From: an uncultured Croceitalea sp.
Lineage (GTDB): Bacteria > Bacteroidota > Bacteroidia > Flavobacteriales > Flavobacteriaceae
Direction: 5' to 3'
DNA length: 64,000 nt
Assembly (NCBI GenBank): GCA_947495075.1
Contig: CANLXH010000002.1
Span: forward strand, 806,001 to 870,000
Under the pieces are notes generated by a model. The model saw only the letters and a list, made by a program, of their open reading frames with translations, did no database searches and was not told the DNA's origin. Position numbers and translations under genes: made by a program. Positions 17,131 through 24,647 of the stretch are shown one piece after another (the first letter of the stretch is position 1; each line of letters begins with the position of its first letter).

Positions 17131-17634
17131 CTATTTTTTGAAAAATAATTGCGTGTAATATAGCTTACCTTTTTCATCAGCTTTTACACTAATTGTAGTA
17201 TGGGTAAAATCTCCTTCAATAGTATTTCTATGTGATCGGCTGTTTAACCAACCATTCATTGCTTGTTCCGCTTTTGGATAATTCTTGGCAACATTTTCTT
17301 TTACGACAGTAGCTCCTGTTTCATTAGCTAATTTATTAGCTCTTTCATTAAAGTTATCGTGACTTATTTTTCCCTTACTAATCATATAGTTGGTATGCTC
17401 ATCTGCATATTTATAAGCTTCCGTGCTCAGCTGTAATTTTGTTAATCCCATTTCTTCTCTATGAGTGTTTACAACATCTAAAACTTCAGTTTCAATAGAA
17501 GAAGCATTTACTTCAACACTTTCAACAGATGTGTTATCATTTTCAAATAGAGCCTCTTCTTCTTGGATTGAAGAGGAAGTACAGGAAGTTAAAGCAGCAA
17601 TAAGAACGAATAAAAAAGTGTATTGTAATTTCAT
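17131..17634 (-). CDS. CAP-domain (SCP/PR-1) lipoprotein, copy 1
   Basis: 167 residues from the ATG at 17634, giving M-K-L-Q-Y-T-F-L-F-V-L-I-A-A-L-T-S-C: a lipoprotein signal with lipobox L-T-S-C. The longer frame to 17697 places 21 unrelated residues ahead of the signal. The CAP domain follows, with H-R-E-E-M-G-L near the start, then H-D-N-F-N-E-R-A, E-N-V-A and G-W-L-N-S-x-x-H-R. The two His and Glu positions typical of bacterial CAP proteins are kept. It is a paralogue of the gene at 17932, strongly similar through the C-terminal half. The function of bacterial CAP proteins is mostly unknown. Confidence 0.9.
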   Translation of the reverse strand: MKLQYTFLFVLIAALTSCTSSSIQEEEALFENDNTSVESVEVNASSIETEVLDVVNTHREEMGLTKLQLSTEAYKYADEHTNYMISKGKISHDNFNERANKLANETGATVVKENVAKNYPKAEQAMNGWLNSRSHRNTIEGDFTHTTISVKADEKGKLYYTQLFFKK

Positions 17635-17774
17635 AATTTGGGGGAAAATATGTAATACGTTGTTTGTGATTTGCTTTGCGAAACTATGACCGAACACAAC
17701 TTAGCACATTAAAAAACCTATATCTTGATGGAAAATTTCGATAACCTGCAAAATATTGACTTATAAGGACTTAT

Positions 17775-17864
17775 CGATGAAATATTATTTATATTTCATC
17801 GTAAAAAGATGCATTTCACACCTTTTTTAACAGTTTATCATTAAAAAACATCTTTTTAACGATG
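17775..17864. repeat. Overlapping inverted repeats forming mutually exclusive hairpins
   Basis: Hairpin A: CGATGAAATAT (17775-17785), 5-nt loop, ATATTTCATCG (17791-17801), perfect 11 bp. Hairpin B: CATCGTAAAAAGATG (17797-17811) against CATCTTTTTAACGATG (17849-17864), 15 bp with one bulged base. They share CATCG at 17797-17801, so only one can form at a time. The region lies between the two CAP genes, in the leader of copy 1 and the trailer of copy 2. No classical T-run follows hairpin A. Confidence 0.65.
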
Positions 17865-17931
17865 TAAGAAAATACTTGTTATAGAACAAAAGCAAAAAAT
17901 GCCGTTTAACTACATTTAAGGAACTGTAATT

Positions 17932-18414
17932 TTACTGTTTGAAGAAAATATGTGTAAAATAGAAATTACCGTTTGCATCTTTCTTTACACTTAGCCCAGT
18001 ATGTGTAAAATCACTTTCTATATTTTCTTTATGTAGAGGACTATTTATCCATCCATCAAAAACAGCTTTGGCTGTCGAATAATCTTTAGCTACATTTTCG
18101 CCAACTTCTTTAGCATTTGTTTCAGATGATATTTTAGAAGCTCTACTATTAAAATTATCGTGACTTAAGCTTCCTTTTGCAATCATGTAATCATTATGCT
18201 CATTTGCATAATTATATGCTACAGCGTTAAGAATTAGCTGCTTTAAACCCAAAGACTCTCGGTGGGAATTTACAAGTTGTATAACTTGGGTTTCCAGTTT
18301 AATATCATTAACTGAGTTTAATGATGCTATTTCTCCCGTATTCTCAGAAGAACAAGATAAAGTAAAAAGGACTCCTATAAATAATAGTACTTTTAAAAAT
18401 ACTGCCTTTGTCAT
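17932..18414 (-). CDS. CAP-domain (SCP/PR-1) lipoprotein, copy 2
   Basis: 160 residues from the ATG at 18414, giving M-T-K-A-V-F-L-K-V-L-L-F-I-G-V-L-F-T-L-S-C and a lipobox L-S-C. The CAP domain shows H-R-E-S-L-G-L, H-D-N-F-N-S-R-A, E-N-V-A-K-D-Y and G-W-I-N-S-P-L-H. The end S-V-K-K-D-A-N-G-N-F-Y-F-T-H-I-F-F-K-Q mirrors copy 1. The pair is a tandem duplication separated by about 300 bp of structured non-coding DNA. Probably surface or periplasmic, anchored by lipid. Confidence 0.9.
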   Translation of the reverse strand: MTKAVFLKVLLFIGVLFTLSCSSENTGEIASLNSVNDIKLETQVIQLVNSHRESLGLKQLILNAVAYNYANEHNDYMIAKGSLSHDNFNSRASKISSETNAKEVGENVAKDYSTAKAVFDGWINSPLHKENIESDFTHTGLSVKKDANGNFYFTHIFFKQ

Positions 18415-18571
18415 TTGCGTGTTCTTAAAGTGGCAGTTCAATGAAGATTATGGGGAACTTCTAATTGATTAATTAAGTAAAGACAATGTTACTTTTTTTC
18501 TAAAACATTATCATTGTATGCTTACATTTTTCGTTATGAGGCACTGTTTATAGGAAGAAATACAACCAACA

Positions 18572-19075
18572 TTATTCTTCAACATTAGAATTATCTTCTT
18601 TAAAAACGCTACTAAAAACAAAAACTCCTATATCTCTTACCGGTTTGTAAAGAATAGATTCGTTTTGAGTGTCTTTATTAATAAAGTTTAATGATGCTGT
18701 TGCTTTCTCGAAAAAAATCAAAGCCGCACCCAGAATAATAGCCACTTTAAGTGTTCCAAAGATTCCGCCAGCAATTTTATTTAAAATCCCTAACATTGCA
18801 AAATCTGCAATTTTGGTTAATAATTTACCAGCAAGCCCTACAAGTACGATAATAGCAATAAACGTAATTAAGAAAGCAGTAACTTTAAGAAAGCGCTCAC
18901 TTAGTTCCATGTTCTGCGATAAGTAGTCCGATGCTATATATGAAAAATGAATGGCCCCGTAAATTCCTGCCACTAGAGCCACTAAAGAAGCTAATTCCAC
19001 AAATAATCCATTTTTTAAACCTTTGTAAAGACCCCAGGCAAGTAGAATCCCCAAAACAATATCTAGAAAGTTCAT
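18572..19075 (-). CDS. CvpA family membrane protein
   Basis: 167 residues with four hydrophobic helices and the family start M-N-F-L-D-I-V-L-G-I-L-L-A-W-G-L-Y-K-G. The central G-L-A-G-K-L and G-G-I-F-G motifs are typical of CvpA (colicin V production) proteins. In other bacteria CvpA-family proteins are linked to envelope integrity. It diverges from the gene at 19136 across only 60 bp that contain both promoters. Confidence 0.9.
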   Translation of the reverse strand: MNFLDIVLGILLAWGLYKGLKNGLFVELASLVALVAGIYGAIHFSYIASDYLSQNMELSERFLKVTAFLITFIAIIVLVGLAGKLLTKIADFAMLGILNKIAGGIFGTLKVAIILGAALIFFEKATASLNFINKDTQNESILYKPVRDIGVFVFSSVFKEDNSNVEE

Positions 19076-19086
19076 GAGCGTAGTGT

Positions 19087-19121
19087 TTTGAACAAATATA
19101 GGATATTGATTTGTACCTTTG
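19087..19121 (+). promoter_or_regulatory. Promoter TTTG-N23-TACCTTTG for the 19136 operon
   Basis: TTTG at 19087-19090 and TACCTTTG at 19114-19121, spacing 23 bp, at the long end of what Flavobacterium promoters allow. It implies transcription from about 19125, which excludes the longer start at 19088 and supports the ATG at 19136. It interleaves with the opposite-strand promoter at 19093. Confidence 0.65.
19093..19100 (-). promoter_or_regulatory. -7 promoter element TATATTTG for cvpA-like gene
   Basis: Exact TAnnTTTG on the minus strand, ending 17 bp before the ATG at 19075, which implies a leader of roughly 13 nt. Confidence 0.55.
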
Positions 19122-19135
19122 TTTTTTGCTTTTTT

Positions 19136-19492
19136 ATGTCTAGAGATACAGTTTTAAAGGAAAGATGGGAACTACTTGTAGAAAAACTTTCTACACAATT
19201 TGCAGATGGAGACTCATTAGATTTAGATGCGATTATTTATTTGGTGGGAGTTCAGGAATTAGGGCAGTATCAAAAGAAGTATAAAAAAGATGAAAAAGTG
19301 AACCTAATGCACATTGCTATTTGTAGATTGTTAGAGCCTTATGGGTATTATGAGTTTAATTTTTTTGATGATGATGGATGGCCTCACTATACTATAAAGG
19401 AAGAACTACCACCGCTTAAGGCTGGTGAGCAGACGGTTTTAATGAAAGAAGCTATTGTAACTTATTTTTTAGAAAAAGAATACATTTTATAA
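19136..19492 (+). CDS. Conserved hypothetical cytoplasmic protein
   Basis: 118 residues from M-S-R-D-T-V-L-K-E-R-W. The longer frame from 19088 would overlap the promoter. No signal peptide or membrane helix; acidic, with the D-G-D-S-L-D-L-D-A-I-I-Y-L-V-G-V-Q-E-L-G segment in the middle. I do not recognise a named domain. The stop overlaps the next start as TAATG, and a GlpD gene follows, so it is the first gene of a three-gene operon. Confidence 0.75.
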   Translation: MSRDTVLKERWELLVEKLSTQFADGDSLDLDAIIYLVGVQELGQYQKKYKKDEKVNLMHIAICRLLEPYGYYEFNFFDDDGWPHYTIKEELPPLKAGEQTVLMKEAIVTYFLEKEYIL

Positions 19493-19821
19493 TGGAATTA
19501 CAAAAACCATATTATGCTGTAATTTTTACTAATACCAAGAATCATAACGACGAAGGTTATGCAATTATGGCAGAAGAAATGGAGAAGCTAGCTCGCCAGC
19601 AACCAGGGTTTTTGGATTTTGAAAGTGCACGTTCAGATTTAGGAATTTCTATAAGCTATTGGGAAAGTGAGCAAGCAATTGCGAATTGGAAGGAAAACGC
19701 AGATCATAAAATTGCTCAAGAGACAGGAATAAAAGAATGGTATTCTTGGTATAAAGTAAGGGTCTGTTTAGTAGAAAGAGAGTATTCTTTTGAAAAGACC
19801 CCAAAAATAAAAATGTATTAA
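19492..19821 (+). CDS. Antibiotic biosynthesis monooxygenase (ABM)-like domain protein
   Basis: 109 residues with the ferredoxin-like dimeric alpha/beta barrel pattern of ABM proteins. Visible are Y-A-V-I-F-T-N at the start, the helix M-A-E-E-M-E-K-L-A, P-G-F-L-D-F-E-S-A-R, I-S-Y-W-E-S-E-Q-A-I-A-N-W-K and a H-K-I-A-Q-E helix. Family knowledge: many are small stress or quinone-related enzymes with unknown substrates. Coupled by TAATG to the preceding gene, 36 bp before glpD. Confidence 0.82.
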   Translation: MELQKPYYAVIFTNTKNHNDEGYAIMAEEMEKLARQQPGFLDFESARSDLGISISYWESEQAIANWKENADHKIAQETGIKEWYSWYKVRVCLVEREYSFEKTPKIKMY

Positions 19822-19857
19822 AAATAATATTGCGAATTGTCTTTATAAATAAATAAT

Positions 19858-21516
19858 ATGACCAGATTTTCTAACCTAGATCGTAAAGAAATTATACAAG
19901 AATTATCCAATGAAACCTATGATTTGGTTGTTGTTGGAGGAGGTATTACAGGAGGAGGAATAGCTTTGGATGCTGCGTCTCGCGGAATGAAGGTTGCACT
20001 TGTTGAAAAAGGAGACTTTGCCTCTGGAACTAGTAGTAAATCTACAAAACTGATACATGGAGGATTACGTTATTTAAAACAATTTGATTTTTGGTTGGTA
20101 AAAGAAGTTGGTTCAGAAAGAGCTATAGTGCACAAGTTAGCACCACATTTGGTATTACCAGAAAAGATGCTTTTACCATTAATAGATGGCGGTTCTTATG
20201 GTAAATGGCTAACTTCAATTGGACTAAAAGTTTATGACATTCTAGCACAGGTAACAGGAGACGATAAAAGACAAATGTTAGAAAAGAAAGAGGCTTTAAA
20301 ACTAGAGCCATTGCTTCCTAAAAAAATCCTAAACGGAGCTGGCTATTACGCTGAATACCGTACAGATGACTCCAGATTAACAATAGAGAACATAAAGACT
20401 AGTTTAAATTATGGTGCTAAGGCGTTGAACTATACCAAGGTAGAAGATTTTATCTATGAAGATGAAAAAGTAGCAGGAGTTAAGGTAATGGATAAGGCCA
20501 CTGGAATTCAATTCAATATTAAATCAAAATATGTAATTAGTGCTGCAGGTCCTTGGGTAGATGAATTAAGAAGTACTAATAACTCCAAAAAAGGGAAACG
20601 TCTCCATTTAACCAAAGGAGTGCACCTTGTATTCCCTTTTGAAAAACTTCCAGTAAAGCAATCTGTATATTTTGATATTCCTGACGGTCGAATGATGTTC
20701 GCTATCCCTAGAGGTAAGATTACTTATGTAGGGACAACAGACACTAATTTTAATTTAGATAAGGATAATGTTAAAACAGATATTGCAGATGCTATTTATT
20801 TGATATCGGCTGTTAATAATATGTTCCCAAATATCAATTTAGAGTTGGATGATATTATTTCATCTTGGGCTGGTCTCAGGCCTTTAATACATGAAGAAGG
20901 CAAATCTGCTTCGGAGTTGTCTAGAAAAGACGAAATATTTACTTCAGACACTGGATTGGTAAGTATAGCAGGAGGGAAACTTACTGGCTATAGAAAAATG
21001 GCAGAGCGTGTGGTAAACCGAATTTCTAAAAAAATGGAGGAAGACTACGATATAGAATTTGCAGCATGTACTACAGATACAATTCCCTTGTGTGGAAGTG
21101 GGTTTAAGAAATTTAAACACGTTAAAAAATATATAGAAGAGGTTTTCTCTAGAATTGAAAAAGAAGGATTCTCCTATTATGATGCTTGGTATTTAGTTAC
21201 TAATTATGGCAAGCAAACAGAGGATATACTTTTAGCATACCAGTCTTTTAAAAATAATAACCCTCATTTACGCATGTTACGTGCAGAGTTACAGTTTGGA
21301 ATTGAAAATGAAATGGTTTTAAATCCTATGGATTTCTTTATCCGTAGGACTGGACGTCTTTATTTTGATATTGATAGTATAAGGGAATACATGACTCCCA
21401 TACTTGAAGATTTTAAAAAGGCATATGATTATAATGATAAAAAAATCTTAAGCTTTAAAGAAAGTTTAGAAGCCGAATTGGATTTACACTCTAACTTTTC
21501 ATTAGAAAGAGCTTAG
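19858..21516 (+). CDS. glpD: Aerobic glycerol-3-phosphate dehydrogenase
   Basis: 552 residues, full length. The FAD-binding motif V-V-V-G-G-G-I-T-G-G-G-I-A is at about 24-36, and S-S-K-S-T-K-L-I-H-G-G-L-R-Y-L is the family signature. The C-terminal DAO_C domain is present. Family knowledge: the enzyme oxidises glycerol 3-phosphate to dihydroxyacetone phosphate at the inner membrane and passes electrons to quinone. It converges with gpsA, which makes the reverse reaction from NAD(P)H, with stops overlapping. No glycerol kinase or facilitator is visible nearby. Confidence 0.95.
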   Translation: MTRFSNLDRKEIIQELSNETYDLVVVGGGITGGGIALDAASRGMKVALVEKGDFASGTSSKSTKLIHGGLRYLKQFDFWLVKEVGSERAIVHKLAPHLVLPEKMLLPLIDGGSYGKWLTSIGLKVYDILAQVTGDDKRQMLEKKEALKLEPLLPKKILNGAGYYAEYRTDDSRLTIENIKTSLNYGAKALNYTKVEDFIYEDEKVAGVKVMDKATGIQFNIKSKYVISAAGPWVDELRSTNNSKKGKRLHLTKGVHLVFPFEKLPVKQSVYFDIPDGRMMFAIPRGKITYVGTTDTNFNLDKDNVKTDIADAIYLISAVNNMFPNINLELDDIISSWAGLRPLIHEEGKSASELSRKDEIFTSDTGLVSIAGGKLTGYRKMAERVVNRISKKMEEDYDIEFAACTTDTIPLCGSGFKKFKHVKKYIEEVFSRIEKEGFSYYDAWYLVTNYGKQTEDILLAYQSFKNNNPHLRMLRAELQFGIENEMVLNPMDFFIRRTGRLYFDIDSIREYMTPILEDFKKAYDYNDKKILSFKESLEAELDLHSNFSLERA

Positions 21517-22502
21517 TCTAATTTGTCTGTTAGTTTTTTAAAAGTCTTTTTAGCATCTTCATTTTCATAAAGGATATCGTAAACCGCATTGATTATTGGA
21601 GTTCTACTTTTTTTCTCGTGTTTTTGATTAAGCAAGTGTGCACTTTTAGTAGCATAATACCCTTCGGCAACCATATTCATTTCCATCTGGGCACTTTTTA
21701 CGGTGTATCCTTTACCAATCATATTGCCAAACATTCTATTTCGGCTAAAAGTAGAATATCCCGTAACCAATAAATCCCCTAAATAAGCCGAATTATTGAT
21801 GTTACGTTTCATTTTATGAACCCTTTTTATAAAACGTTTCATTTCACGTATAGCATTACTCATTAAAACACTTTGAAAATTATCACCATAACCTAGACCA
21901 TGGGCAATTCCTGCGGCAATTGCATAAATATTTTTGAGCATAGCGGCGTATTCTGTGCCTATAATATCATCGGATATTTTAGTTTTAATATAATGGCTCT
22001 GTAAGTGAGAAGCTAACAATTCTGCTTTTTTTTCATCCGCACTAGCAATTGTAAGATAAGATAGGCGTTCTAAGGCAACTTCTTCTGCATGGCAAGGGCC
22101 TGTTATTACGCCGATATTTTTAAAAGGAATATTGTAATTATCATGAAAATGTTCTCCAACAATTAATCCTGTTTCGGGAACAATTCCTTTAATGGCAGAA
22201 AAAATAATTTTGTTTTCTAGAGATACGGTTAGCTTTTTAAGCTCTGTTTCTAAAAAGGCTGATGGAATTGCAAAAACTAGAATATCAGAAGCTTTAACAG
22301 CATCGTCCATAGAATTGGTTAGACTAATGCGCTCATTGTGTAATTCTACTGAACTTAAATAGTTGGGATTGTGCCCTTCTTTTTTAATATGTTCAATAGC
22401 ATATATACTGCGCATGTACCAAAACACGTCATCAGAATTTTCAGTCAACATTTTAACTATGGCTGTAGCCCAGCTTCCACCTCCTAAAACAGCAATCTTC
22501 AA
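21513..22502 (-). CDS. gpsA: NAD(P)H-dependent glycerol-3-phosphate dehydrogenase
   Basis: 329 residues, full length. The Rossmann motif G-G-G-S-W-A-T-A is at 7-14. The catalytic Lys is in E-Y-A-A-M-L-K-N-I-Y-A-I-A-A-G, with G-P-C-H-A-E-E-V-A ahead of it. Family knowledge: it reduces dihydroxyacetone phosphate to glycerol 3-phosphate, the backbone for phospholipids. It overlaps the glpD stop by 4 bp, tail to tail. Confidence 0.95.
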   Translation of the reverse strand: MKIAVLGGGSWATAIVKMLTENSDDVFWYMRSIYAIEHIKKEGHNPNYLSSVELHNERISLTNSMDDAVKASDILVFAIPSAFLETELKKLTVSLENKIIFSAIKGIVPETGLIVGEHFHDNYNIPFKNIGVITGPCHAEEVALERLSYLTIASADEKKAELLASHLQSHYIKTKISDDIIGTEYAAMLKNIYAIAAGIAHGLGYGDNFQSVLMSNAIREMKRFIKRVHKMKRNINNSAYLGDLLVTGYSTFSRNRMFGNMIGKGYTVKSAQMEMNMVAEGYYATKSAHLLNQKHEKKSRTPIINAVYDILYENEDAKKTFKKLTDKLD

Positions 22503-22638
22503 TTCTTAAGGTTTAAAAATTATAAAGGGCTAAAGGTAGTTAAATCAAAAAATTCATATTATATATTGATAATCAGTGCTTTACATTTTTTGGCATGGTG
22601 CTTGAAATAGTTATATCAAATCATTAAACCAAAAAATT

Positions 22639-23556
22639 ATGAGAACAAGAAAAATACTATTTGGATTATTAGGGATTGGGCTTTTAGCAAGTTCATGTTA
22701 TACAGAGGTTATTTTAGATGATGATATCATCGTAGAATCCCCGTTTAATACGAACCAAGCATTACAAGCATATGATTTATGGTATGTAGATATTAATGCT
22801 ACCAAAGGAAATGGAGAAGTTCCATTTTTACAACGTGCTTTTACTATTTCATTTGATAGAGGGATTGTTTATGCAAATAACAATATTGCAGGTGTTGGAA
22901 AAACAGGTAATGGCTTGGGGATAGATGTAGGTTCTTATTCAACCTTAAGTGGAGTAGTTGATATTGATCATGATATTGATGGTTTTTGGGAGCTAGATGT
23001 TTATGCCATTAACAATAGCACTTTAGAATTATACGATTCACGTTCTAATACTTCATATTTTTTAAATGGATATCAGCGTAATAATTTTGACTATGATAGA
23101 CTATTTTATGAAAACATCAATCTGCTTTTACAAGAGTATGGAGCATGGGAAAAAACTTTTACAAGTGAAGTGGGAGCAATAAATGAGTTTGATAATGAAA
23201 ACTTTTTACAGTTTTTCTCTGATAATGGAGGTTATTTTAGATCTTCCATTGATGCTTCTGGTACGCCGCTGTCAAATCTAGAGTGGGATTATGAAGGAGA
23301 TTATGAAGTTTTTGATACGAATGATGAAACACTCAAAACTTTAACACTGGATTACGATTTTCTGGGCAATGATTACTTTGAGCTTTACGTTATTGATGAT
23401 AGTACGGTAGAACTTTACCATGTAGCAAGTGAAACAGTTTATGAGTTTGGAGGTAGAGGTTTTATTCAATACTTAAAATCTGATAGTAAAACAGGTAAAA
23501 AGCGAGTAAAATCTGCTAATAAAAAGATGAATGTTACGCGTAAGCGTAAAATGTAA
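22639..23556 (+). CDS. Lipoprotein with two lipocalin-like repeats
   Basis: 305 residues. The signal M-R-T-R-K-I-L-F-G-L-L-G-I-G-L-L-A-S-S-C gives a lipobox A-S-S-C, so a lipoprotein. Two similar beta-rich domains follow (about 45-155 and 160-285). Each opens with a W (D-L-W-Y-V-D-I; G-A-W-E-K-T-F), ends with S-T-x-E-L-Y and a Y-F/Y-E-F strand, and is shaped like small lipocalin-type barrels. The C-terminal tail is very basic (K-K-R-V-K-S-A-N-K-K). I do not know a function. A hairpin and terminator unit lies directly after the stop. Confidence 0.75.
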   Translation: MRTRKILFGLLGIGLLASSCYTEVILDDDIIVESPFNTNQALQAYDLWYVDINATKGNGEVPFLQRAFTISFDRGIVYANNNIAGVGKTGNGLGIDVGSYSTLSGVVDIDHDIDGFWELDVYAINNSTLELYDSRSNTSYFLNGYQRNNFDYDRLFYENINLLLQEYGAWEKTFTSEVGAINEFDNENFLQFFSDNGGYFRSSIDASGTPLSNLEWDYEGDYEVFDTNDETLKTLTLDYDFLGNDYFELYVIDDSTVELYHVASETVYEFGGRGFIQYLKSDSKTGKKRVKSANKKMNVTRKRKM

Positions 23557-23655
23557 GGAATACAAATAGTCTACGACTATTATATTAAGTTTTTTGGTTG
23601 GTTATTTAGTTAGGAACCGCCCCAGAGCATCTTAAGCTTGGGGCGGTTCTTTTTT
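23557..23655 (+). ncRNA. Candidate 3'UTR RNA element with TTTGGTTGGTTATTTAG motif
   Basis: Directly after the lipoprotein stop: hairpin AATAGTC-TAC-GACTATT (23565-23581), then ATATTAAGTTT (23582-23592) and TTTGGTTGGTTATTTAG (23593-23609), then the terminator stem. The 17-nt string is identical to 53315-53331, where it also sits directly before a terminator. No separate promoter was found, so a 3'UTR-derived RNA is more likely than an independent gene. Confidence 0.45.
23613..23655 (+). terminator. Strong intrinsic terminator
   Basis: GAACCGCCCC (23614-23623), 16-nt loop, GGGGCGGTTC (23640-23649) and a T6 run. It ends the lipoprotein transcript. The right arm includes the last codons of the AraC gene on the other strand. 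Confidence 0.9.
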
Positions 23656-24495
23656 GGAAAATGTTATTTTAAATTCCGATGGATTCTCCCCAGTAATTTT
23701 TTTGAAACTTCGATTAAAATAAGAAAGACTTTCAAAACCACACTCGTAACATGCTTCAGTGATATTTTTACCCTTTAAAAGCAATCGTTTTGCTTGACTT
23801 ATACGGTATTGATTTAAAAACTGAACAAAAGTACTGCCAGTAGTTTTTTTAAAATACCTGCAAAAAGCAGGTTTAGTTAAATTGCATAATGCCGCTACTT
23901 CTTCAAGAGAAATTTTAGATTGGTATCGCTCATCTATGAAACCATAGATTTTACGAATTCGTTGCTGTTCTTTATTACTATACCTATTAACAAAGGGTTT
24001 TTTATGTAATAGCTCAAACTCATTACTAAGCGCTAATAGTTTTAAAAGACGCATGATGGTCATAAAATAATCAAAAGGCTCAAGAGAATGCAAAGTTTTC
24101 ATTAGCTCACCTACCTCCTTTTTAGTAATCCCAAAGAATGCAATTCCGTATTTAGCTAAGTCTAATAATCTATTAATCTGATGTAATTCTGGCAAAGTGT
24201 CCAGAACTTTATCTCTAAAATTAGATTTAAAGTGCAAAACTTCTTTACGATAGGTAGTTGTTACTCCGTGATCAAAGTTGAGATGAGGTATGTTAGCTCC
24301 AATTAAAACCAAATCACTTCCCTTATATCCAGATATGTGATTTCCAACATGTCTTTTTGCACTTGCTCCTTCTATATAAACAAGTTCAAGTTCTGGATGA
24401 AAATGCCAATAAAACAAATGATTCAATTTAGGGTCATGTAAAAGCCTAAATGGACTTTTAGTATCTGGCGATATAGTTTCTAATTGGATTTTCAC
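23632..24495 (-). CDS. AraC family transcriptional regulator
   Basis: 287 residues. The N-terminal half is an AraC-type cupin ligand domain (H-P-E-L-E-L-V-Y-I-E-G, with F-H-W/F-H-P). The C-terminal third carries two helix-turn-helix motifs (I-S-L-E-E-V-A-A-L-C-N-L and N-I-T-E-A-C-Y-E-C-G-F-E-S-L-S-Y-F-N-R-S-F-K). This matches regulators of sugar or small-molecule use. It is divergent from a PhyH-type dioxygenase across 152 bp, so that gene is the likely target. A TAATTTTG promoter lies at 24521. Confidence 0.92.
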   Translation of the reverse strand: MKIQLETISPDTKSPFRLLHDPKLNHLFYWHFHPELELVYIEGASAKRHVGNHISGYKGSDLVLIGANIPHLNFDHGVTTTYRKEVLHFKSNFRDKVLDTLPELHQINRLLDLAKYGIAFFGITKKEVGELMKTLHSLEPFDYFMTIMRLLKLLALSNEFELLHKKPFVNRYSNKEQQRIRKIYGFIDERYQSKISLEEVAALCNLTKPAFCRYFKKTTGSTFVQFLNQYRISQAKRLLLKGKNITEACYECGFESLSYFNRSFKKITGENPSEFKITFSKKEPPQA

Positions 24496-24520
24496 AATTA
24501 TTTTTTCATTGAAAAAAATA

Positions 24521-24528
24521 CAAAATTA
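24521..24528 (-). promoter_or_regulatory. -7 promoter element TAATTTTG for the AraC gene
   Basis: Exact TAnnTTTG on the minus strand, 25 bp before the ATG at 24495. A TTTTG lies upstream at about 24 bp spacing, which is rather long. Confidence 0.5.
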
Positions 24529-24615
24529 TCATATAAACACTTTAAAAGTATTCAAAATGTTAATATAGTTCAAATATATATCAATATTAGACCTAGAGTG
24601 TGATTATCGTTCTAC

Positions 24616-24623
24616 TACATTTG
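24616..24623 (+). promoter_or_regulatory. -7 promoter element TACATTTG for the PhyH-family gene
   Basis: Exact TAnnTTTG, 24 bp before the ATG at 24648. No TTG -33 element at normal spacing, which fits a promoter that needs an activator such as the adjacent AraC protein. Confidence 0.5.
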
Positions 24624-24647
24624 AAGCAGTAAATTAAAATAGTGATT

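Noticed and set aside
19088-19135. Longer start for the gene at 19136
   Set aside because: It would run through the TACCTTTG promoter and adds a tail without family support.
22591-22606. Sigma-54-like sequence TGGCATG-N4-TTGAA upstream of the lipoprotein gene
   Set aside because: The -24 half is good but the -12 half has GA where GC is nearly invariant. No sigma-54 activator gene is nearby, so I do not annotate it.
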